NCBI GenBank assembly: GCA_030626465.1
Contig: DAOUOU010000018.1
Coordinates: forward strand, 1-19,859
Reading direction: 5' to 3'
Origin: Bacteroidales bacterium
GTDB taxonomy: Bacteria; Bacteroidota; Bacteroidia; Bacteroidales; UBA10428
DNA length: 19,859 bases
Part shown: one piece after another, positions 15,397-19,859 of the stretch
Position numbering within the stretch: position 1 is the stretch's first letter
Layout: each line of letters begins with the position of its first letter
Program-made: the position numbers and the translations under genes
The notes under the pieces: model-generated
The model's input: the letters and a program-made list of their open reading frames with translations, nothing else
Databases searched by the model: none
Told to the model about the DNA's origin: nothing

Positions 15397-16601
15397 TCTG
15401 TAATGTGTTGCTTATAGAATTGTATCAGATCTTTACCAATAATTTCATTGCTAAAATTCTCACTGGCAAATTCATATGAATTCTTCTCAAGTTTTGTAAA
15501 AAATTCTCCATTCTCCAAAAGATTGTTTATTCCTTTTATAAAACCTGAAGCATTATCAGTAATTATGCCATGAAGATTATTAACAAATCCTAAACCCTCA
15601 GCACCAATAGAGGTTGTTACCACAACTTTGGATTGAGCCATGGCTTCAATAATTTTTATTCGCATTCCACTACCGGCAAACAGAGGAACAATCATGATAT
15701 GATAGTTCTCATAGAATTTATGTGCATTCTCAACCTCACCATGGAAAGTTACTTCATTTTCAACACACTCTCTAATAAACCATTTTGGAGCATTACGACC
15801 TGCAATATGGAAAGTTAAATCGGGCCAGTTTGATTTAATATCGTTCCAGATATTTTTTATAAACCATACTAGTCCTTCCTGGTTTGGGATCCAGTCTAAT
15901 GACCCAATATAAAATAAACTATTTATGTTATGTGGTGCAGTTGATTTTTTAAAATTTTCTTTAAGAATACTTGCGGGAGTTATTTTAAATGGTCTGGAGT
16001 TACCCATCTCCTGCAGTTTTTTAGAATCGCGTTTTGTAATGGGAACGAGAAGATCATATGCATTCAACATTTTCTTTTCAAAAAGAGCGAGACGCTTTGA
16101 GATTATTCCGAAGTATTTTTTTTTTAAGGGATTGGACATCATCAGGGCTGTTCTGTTCCATATCTCATGTTCAATATTGTGCGAACGATAAACTATAATG
16201 GAATCAGAATATTTTCTTATTAAATCAATGTAAGGTGTCATATATAAACCCTCGAGCTGAATAATGTCAAATTCCTTATTTTGCAATAGATTCTTCAGAA
16301 CATTACTGTATTCAGTGTTAATGAATCTTAAAGCGTTATACGGTTTTGAGGAAAAGAACAGATTCAGCAACAGGGCAAGCGGACGAATCCGTGTATCAAC
16401 CGGGATATAAATGAATACAATTGATTTTGTATATTCTTCAGGAATAGACTCAGGATTGGTTCTATGTTTTGTTGTGTTCATTGCCAGGATTGTTACCTGG
16501 TTGTCATTTTCTGAAAAGGTTTTTGCCAAATTAAAGATAGCGATGGCTCCTCCGTCGATCGGGGGATAAGGTGCCTTGTTACATAGCTGCAATATTCTCA
16601 T
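15393..16601 (-). CDS. Glycosyltransferase, family 4 (GT-B fold)
   Basis: The 402-residue protein begins MRILQLCNKAPYPPIDGGAI, the nucleotide-sugar/acceptor glycine-rich loop of GT4 enzymes. The C-terminal half has LFYIGSLDWIPNQEG (229-243), FHIAGRNAP (264-272), VTFHGEVEN (284-292) and VPLFAGSGMRIKIIEAMA (305-322), with the E319 that in this family contacts the donor ribose, followed by VVTTSIGAEGL (327-337). It resembles WbpH/exosortase-locus and capsule glycosyltransferases; the sugar cannot be named. It starts 10 nt after the LptF/G-like gene and overlaps the GT2 gene by four bases. The codons for Leu159-Lys162 contain a ten-A run (16116-16125 on the complementary strand), a slippage-prone tract in mid gene. 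Confidence 0.9.
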   Translation of the reverse strand: MRILQLCNKAPYPPIDGGAIAIFNLAKTFSENDNQVTILAMNTTKHRTNPESIPEEYTKSIVFIYIPVDTRIRPLALLLNLFFSSKPYNALRFINTEYSNVLKNLLQNKEFDIIQLEGLYMTPYIDLIRKYSDSIIVYRSHNIEHEIWNRTALMMSNPLKKKYFGIISKRLALFEKKMLNAYDLLVPITKRDSKKLQEMGNSRPFKITPASILKENFKKSTAPHNINSLFYIGSLDWIPNQEGLVWFIKNIWNDIKSNWPDLTFHIAGRNAPKWFIRECVENEVTFHGEVENAHKFYENYHIMIVPLFAGSGMRIKIIEAMAQSKVVVTTSIGAEGLGFVNNLHGIITDNASGFIKGINNLLENGEFFTKLEKNSYEFASENFSNEIIGKDLIQFYKQHITE

Positions 16602-16611
16602 AAAGAGTGAA

Positions 16612-18798
16612 CTAGTTGTTGAGGATATCAGTTTTCTGAATGAGTAAAATCAAATCCTCCGTAAGCTGATCAATAGTCTCAAGGCGAGCTTTCAGCATCA
16701 TTAATTGTATATAATGTCTTATAAGTATAATGAGAGTAACTGGAGGAATAAGAAGTAGAATAAGCCGAAAGAATAAAAAACCTTTCAGGTCGATATAATT
16801 TCTGTACTTAAAGTTGGGAAATTCATTAAGTTTTGCCTGTACAGCCTGTTCCTGAAACAGATCAGAGTGTTTGATGCTGCGTATAATGTTCTTATAAAGC
16901 CGTTCATTAAGCACTATATTGCTGCTTTCACGCAAACCAACGAGTGATACAAGAAAACCGGAAAATTTAAGACGGGTGAGCACATCATTATTCAATTCGT
17001 TCACTGTGTCACGGAAAGAACTAAGAGATGCAACGATTGTATCATGTTTGATTATTTTCTGTGATTTTTTAACGGATTCTTTTCCCAATACTTCTAATAG
17101 TGACATTCTTCGTAAGCCCGGAATTTTTCTGAAAAGAATTGTGTAGGTTTCAATATTCAATATTGCAGCGTCAGTAGTTGCTTTATAGGTGAGAAAGATC
17201 CCTACGGTGAGAAAAATGGCTGAAGCAATCCACATTCCCTGATAATCGGGTAGAGCACTCTCTCTTACAATTTTTTCACCCATAAGTGAAATGATGTAAT
17301 AGAATATAAAGAAAAGTGTTGAGATAACCATGGGCAATCCTAATCCACCTTTTCTAATTATTGCGCCCAAAGGAGCTCCTATTAAGAGAAACAAAAAGCA
17401 TGAAAATGCAATCGTAAATTTACGGTGCCACTCAACCTCAAATCGACGAAGGCGTTTTGTTTTGGATTTAATTGATTGCATTGTATTAACAACATATGTT
17501 CTTGCCGAACGAGCATAGGATAGCGCTCCGTCAAGAACTATATCTTTTTCCTTTATAGTAAGTATATTTATGAGGCTGTCATAACATTGAGGTCCTGCCT
17601 GTTTCAGAGTATCAGATTTTTTTGGAGTTGTGGCAACATCATCAACTATTCTTTTTCCCCCGATCAGATTTGTATCTGTCCGGGTGGTTGAGTCATCAGC
17701 TTCCTTCGCAATTGTTTGCTTCAATTGTTCAAAAGGTTGATTGATCAGGTATTCTTCCCGGTTTGTTTTTTTCTTCAATACCCGGTGAGTATCATACACA
17801 TATTTCAACGCAGGCAAATGCTCTTCCGTGTATGTTTTTCTTAATGAATCCGATATCTCCGGAATAGTTTGTCTTCTTACTCTCGACCGATCACGTTTTC
17901 TGAAGTAGTTACCCCGAATAAGTGTGCTGGCTAAAATAGTTTGTTTTTTGTCAATTTCTTTTGTAATTGAGTCTGCCATTGATTCAAGTTGAGACAGGTT
18001 CAACATAGAATAATGATTCCTGAACAGATTTTCATCAGTTCTGGTAAGAGAGAATCCAACCAATTCAATAATCATTCTCTGTTCAGTGAATGTATCATAA
18101 CGATGCGGGTAAGTTTTATTTCTGCGTGCCTTCCTGTCGCTCTCAACTTCGTTATAACTACACCCGTTATACAGTGTAAATATTAAATTTCGCTCATCAG
18201 TTGTAACAATCATTTTTCCTGAATCGGCAATTATTACATTAGTATTTCCTTTATGTTTAGTATGATCATATATTTTTACATCATAAAGCATGTTTGTATT
18301 GGGATCTTTTCTATCAACCCGGAGACTGTATCCCTGAATACCGTTATAAAATGATCCGGGTACGATCTGAATTTCGGGTCGTTGATTGCGCACATCATAC
18401 AGTAAGGAACGCATCTTAAGATTTGTAAAAGGGAGAACCTCGTTAGCGAAGAAAAATGCTCCAATGCTCATAAATATGATCAGAATTACCAGAGGCATCA
18501 TTATTCTTTGCAATGATATTCCGGAAGCCTTAATTGCAGTTAACTCATAAAACTCGCCCATATTACCAAAAGTCATGAGTGATGACATCAATATTGCCAG
18601 TGGGAGTGCCATAGGAACCAGGCTTGACGATGTATATAATAATAATTCGGCAATTACCTTAAACTCTAATCCCTTTCCAACAAGATCATCAATGTATCGC
18701 CACAGAAACTGCATCAACAGAATAAAAAGTACGATAAAAAATATTAGTACAAATGGACCAAAAAAGGATTTTAATACCAGAAGATGTAATCGCTTCAC
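16612..18798 (-). CDS. LptF/LptG-family permease, extended form
   Basis: The 728-residue protein starts with the YjgP/YjgQ signature (MKRLHLLVLKSFFGPFV). Membrane segments lie at about 13-32, 52-75 and 100-120, then a periplasmic beta-jellyroll region (about 130-270). Three further membrane segments (about 462-482, 487-508, 522-540) complete the usual six. Proteobacterial LptF/LptG have about 360 residues. The extra length comes from a charged, probably disordered insert (about 270-450) and a C-terminal extension (about 545-728) with another membrane segment near 674-693. LptF and LptG are the membrane partners of the LptB ATPase that pull LPS from the inner membrane. A second, standard-length paralogue would be expected elsewhere. 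Two glycosyltransferase genes follow immediately, consistent with envelope glycan work. Which of LptF or LptG it replaces is unclear. Confidence 0.9.
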   Translation of the reverse strand: MKRLHLLVLKSFFGPFVLIFFIVLFILLMQFLWRYIDDLVGKGLEFKVIAELLLYTSSSLVPMALPLAILMSSLMTFGNMGEFYELTAIKASGISLQRIMMPLVILIIFMSIGAFFFANEVLPFTNLKMRSLLYDVRNQRPEIQIVPGSFYNGIQGYSLRVDRKDPNTNMLYDVKIYDHTKHKGNTNVIIADSGKMIVTTDERNLIFTLYNGCSYNEVESDRKARRNKTYPHRYDTFTEQRMIIELVGFSLTRTDENLFRNHYSMLNLSQLESMADSITKEIDKKQTILASTLIRGNYFRKRDRSRVRRQTIPEISDSLRKTYTEEHLPALKYVYDTHRVLKKKTNREEYLINQPFEQLKQTIAKEADDSTTRTDTNLIGGKRIVDDVATTPKKSDTLKQAGPQCYDSLINILTIKEKDIVLDGALSYARSARTYVVNTMQSIKSKTKRLRRFEVEWHRKFTIAFSCFLFLLIGAPLGAIIRKGGLGLPMVISTLFFIFYYIISLMGEKIVRESALPDYQGMWIASAIFLTVGIFLTYKATTDAAILNIETYTILFRKIPGLRRMSLLEVLGKESVKKSQKIIKHDTIVASLSSFRDTVNELNNDVLTRLKFSGFLVSLVGLRESSNIVLNERLYKNIIRSIKHSDLFQEQAVQAKLNEFPNFKYRNYIDLKGFLFFRLILLLIPPVTLIILIRHYIQLMMLKARLETIDQLTEDLILLIQKTDILNN

Positions 18799-18875
18799 AT
18801 TTCGACTTTTTTATTCACCGACAAGGGTTTTACTCCTATGAAAGTACGAAAATTCTAAGAAAATATTGTTGCCTT

Positions 18876-19250
18876 TTATGAACCCAGCACATGCCTGAGC
18901 TCTGCAATTTGCGTGTCCCATAGCCCGATAGCATCTTCTTCATCTTCTTCATCGATAGTGTCAGTAATAACCAGTGCAACATCACTGGTCAATTCATCTA
19001 CATTAATTCTGAATTCAAAGGTGGGTTCTTCAGGATCATCGAGCCATTTAAATCGTATAAACTTATTCTCTTTTTTTTGCACCAATTCAGCTTTTTGTTC
19101 TGTTTCATCCCAAATAAAAAAGAAAATATTTCCTTCCAGGTTTACATCATCAGCAAACCATTCGGCAAGTCCGCCAGGTGTACTTAAACGGGGATAAAGA
19201 ACTTTGGGTGAGGAGTTGAGTGTATATTCAAGAACGATCTTTTTTTTCAT
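18876..19250 (-). CDS. START-like (SRPBCC superfamily) protein
   Basis: The 124-residue acidic protein begins KKKIVLEYTLNSSPKVLYPRLSTPGGLAEWFADDV, the helix-grip opening of the Bacteroidota 'START-like domain' family. IFFFIWDETEQKAELV and FIRFKWLDDPEEPTFEF follow, and a final helix ends WDTQIAELRHVLGS. Members have about 125 residues and no established function; the fold forms a hydrophobic cavity for a lipid or other ligand. DEEDEED (100-106) is a short acidic loop. The gene is 77 bp upstream of the LptF/G-like permease on the same strand. That neighbourhood fits a role near lipid or envelope metabolism, but this is inference only. A weak promoter-like TACAATTTGC lies about 45 bp upstream. 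Confidence 0.85.
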   Translation of the reverse strand: MKKKIVLEYTLNSSPKVLYPRLSTPGGLAEWFADDVNLEGNIFFFIWDETEQKAELVQKKENKFIRFKWLDDPEEPTFEFRINVDELTSDVALVITDTIDEEDEEDAIGLWDTQIAELRHVLGS

Positions 19251-19464
19251 AGATAGATTATTTCCAAAGAATATTGTGATGATCAGAATTCAGCAAATTG
19301 TATTTACATACTTTAAATATTGTAAATTATTTATGCTAAAAGTCCAAAGTATAAAAAAAAATGAATTAAAAAAATAATTCCAAACTTTGATAAGGGATTA
19401 TTTTTTCTAAGGTGCGTGCAAATATAAGAGAATTTGGATTTATCATGCTGTGATAGAAAAAAAA
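19251..19464. other. AT-rich intergenic stretch, no gene seen
   Basis: This 214-bp stretch between the START-like gene and the tRNA promoter is very AT-rich with short A and T runs (for example around 19350-19376). It must contain the minus-strand promoter of the START-like gene. No convincing ORF, hairpin terminator or known RNA was seen. Confidence 0.6.
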
Positions 19465-19495
19465 TTGTCATTGTATCAAAAGAAATATATATTTG
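19465..19495 (+). promoter_or_regulatory. Consensus Bacteroidota promoter upstream of repeat block and tRNA-Met
   Basis: TTG (19465-19467), a 20-nt spacer and TATATTTG (19488-19495) followed by CATCC match the TTG-N19-21-TAnnTTTG consensus fully. It is the best promoter in the window and of the type that drives tRNA and rRNA genes. The expected start is near 19502, about 300 nt before the tRNA, so the repeat block would be transcribed as the leader of the tRNA precursor. Confidence 0.8.
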
Positions 19496-19518
19496 CATCC
19501 GCTAAAAAGCAAAGCTAT

Positions 19519-19665
19519 TGGCGAGGCCATCCTTCGCTAAGTCCTTTGCCTAAAGCTTTGGATGGCGAGGCCATCCTTTGCTGACCGTGTGCCGCTTAAA
19601 GCTTTTGCGGTGGTGCAAGCTTTGGATGGCGAGGCCATCCTTCGCCAAGGCTTCGGATGGCGAGG
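19519..19665 (+). repeat. GGATGGC-GAG-GCCATCC hairpin repeats (three copies plus a partial fourth)
   Basis: The palindrome GGATGGCGAGGCCATCC (7-bp stem, GAG loop) is exact at 19560-19576 and 19624-19640. A copy with a changed left arm lies at 19519-19532, and a fourth at 19655-19665 keeps the left arm and loop before switching to tRNA sequence. The two exact copies are embedded in AGCTTT...TTYGC, which extends the pairing. TGGCGAGG, the core of each copy, is also the sequence spanning base -1 to base 7 of the tRNA at 19803. None of the hairpins has a following T-run. Confidence 0.88.
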
Positions 19666-19673
19666 TAGCTCAG
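19657..19673 (+). pseudogene. Truncated copy of the tRNA-Met 5' end
   Basis: ATGGCGAGGTAGCTCAG (17 nt) is identical to 19801-19817: the two bases before the tRNA, the 5' acceptor strand and the first half of the D arm. After it the sequence departs into unrelated hairpins. It cannot fold as a tRNA, so it is a fragment left by duplication, recombination or element insertion. Confidence 0.8.
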
Positions 19674-19676
19674 TCC

Positions 19677-19712
19677 CGATAAACCAGAAATCTTTGATTT
19701 CATAGTTTATCG
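19677..19712 (+). repeat. Two-tier hairpin A
   Basis: The outer stem CGATAAAC/GTTTATCG (8 bp) and the inner stem GAAATC/GATTTC (6 bp) with a TTT loop are separated by a small internal loop (CA opposite ATA). No T-run follows. It directly follows the tRNA fragment. Confidence 0.8.
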
Positions 19713-19720
19713 AGGATGCT

Positions 19721-19757
19721 CGAAAAGCTAACAAAATCTGTGATTTTGAGCTTTTCG
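19721..19757 (+). repeat. Two-tier hairpin B
   Basis: The outer stem CGAAAAGCT/AGCTTTTCG (9 bp) and the inner stem AAAATC/GATTTT (6 bp) with a TGT loop are separated by AAC opposite G. Size and plan match hairpin A, 8 bp upstream, although most outer-stem bases differ. Confidence 0.8.
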
Positions 19758-19802
19758 GCACTGGTTAGATTAGAGAGCATAAATGATTGAAATAACGAAA
19801 AT

Positions 19803-19859
19803 GGCGAGGTAGCTCAGCTGGTTAGAGCGCATGATTCATAATCATGAGGTCGAGAGTTC
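19803..19859 (+). tRNA. tRNA-Met (CAU), elongator type, 3' end beyond window
   Basis: The 5' acceptor strand GGCGAGG and TA are followed by a D arm (GCTC-AGCTGGTTA-GAGC), an anticodon arm CATGA/TCATG with loop TTCATAA (anticodon CAT), variable loop AGGTC, the 5' T-stem strand GAGAG and the start of the TTC loop. The window ends there. The anticodon stem lacks the three G-C pairs of initiator tRNA, so this is elongator Met. tRNA-Ile2 (CAU modified to lysidine) is the alternative and is less likely from the general sequence. Confidence 0.92.

Noticed and set aside
19560..19640. The GGATGGC hairpins as Rho-independent terminators
   Set aside because: The stems are GC-rich but are followed by TTTG or TTCG only, with no T-run, and they precede a tRNA that needs to be transcribed.
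19537..19761. A 74-codon minus-strand ORF across the hairpin block
   Set aside because: It is formed by the repeated palindromes and the two-tier hairpins, shows no protein-like pattern or family, and runs against the predicted tRNA transcript. It is best seen as a by-product of the repeats.

Overview
The window is AT-rich chromosomal DNA from a member of the phylum Bacteroidota, probably of the Bacteroidales/Marinilabiliales type. The evidence is a TonB-dependent receptor, a secreted subtilase with a type IX secretion (Por) C-terminal domain, a START-like protein of the kind seen almost only in this phylum, fused RibBA, and several promoters of the phylum's TTG...TAnnTTTG form. No phage, plasmid, IS transposase, CRISPR or defence genes are present. 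The coding content is mostly housekeeping; the unusual content lies in two intergenic regions.

Layout: 1-1164 (+) is the 3' part of a TonB-dependent receptor, closed by a strong hairpin terminator. 1326-5388 (-) is a tightly packed four-gene operon, read in the order YwqK/MORN-like repeat protein, subtilase with T9SS tail, xseA, xseB, with gaps of 1, 4 and 2 nt. 5515-7431 (-) is dnaK with its own terminator. Divergent from it is panB (7674-8489, +). A 355-bp gap follows that is almost entirely built from drifting 7- to 9-bp tandem units. Next come an RluA-type pseudouridine synthase and a GH88/GH105-like hydrolase (8845-10636, +), then a glucosaminidase-LysM protein (10824-11834, +). Convergent to that is a minus-strand block, in transcription order: START-like protein, long LptF/LptG-type permease, GT4 and GT2 glycosyltransferases (ATGA overlap), ribBA, fmt. 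The last 400 bp (19465-19859, +) hold a consensus promoter, about 280 bp of repeated hairpins with a partial tRNA copy, and the 5' 57 nt of a tRNA-Met(CAU).

How the genes work together: XseA and XseB form exonuclease VII. The LptF/G-like permease and the two glycosyltransferases suggest envelope glycan or LPS synthesis and export. PanB (pantothenate/CoA) and RibBA (riboflavin) are cofactor enzymes. Fmt formylates initiator Met-tRNA, and the RluA-type enzyme modifies structural RNA. DnaK is the Hsp70 chaperone.

The best candidates for something undescribed are (1) the compound octamer/heptamer array at 8533-8800, which contains two arrays of the same octamer in opposite orientation, and (2) the hairpin-repeat block at 19519-19802, which sits between a tRNA promoter and the tRNA and is bordered by copies of the tRNA's own first bases. 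Two poly-A tracts in genes also deserve attention. The one at the end of xseA is placed so that a single slip would fuse XseA in frame to XseB.
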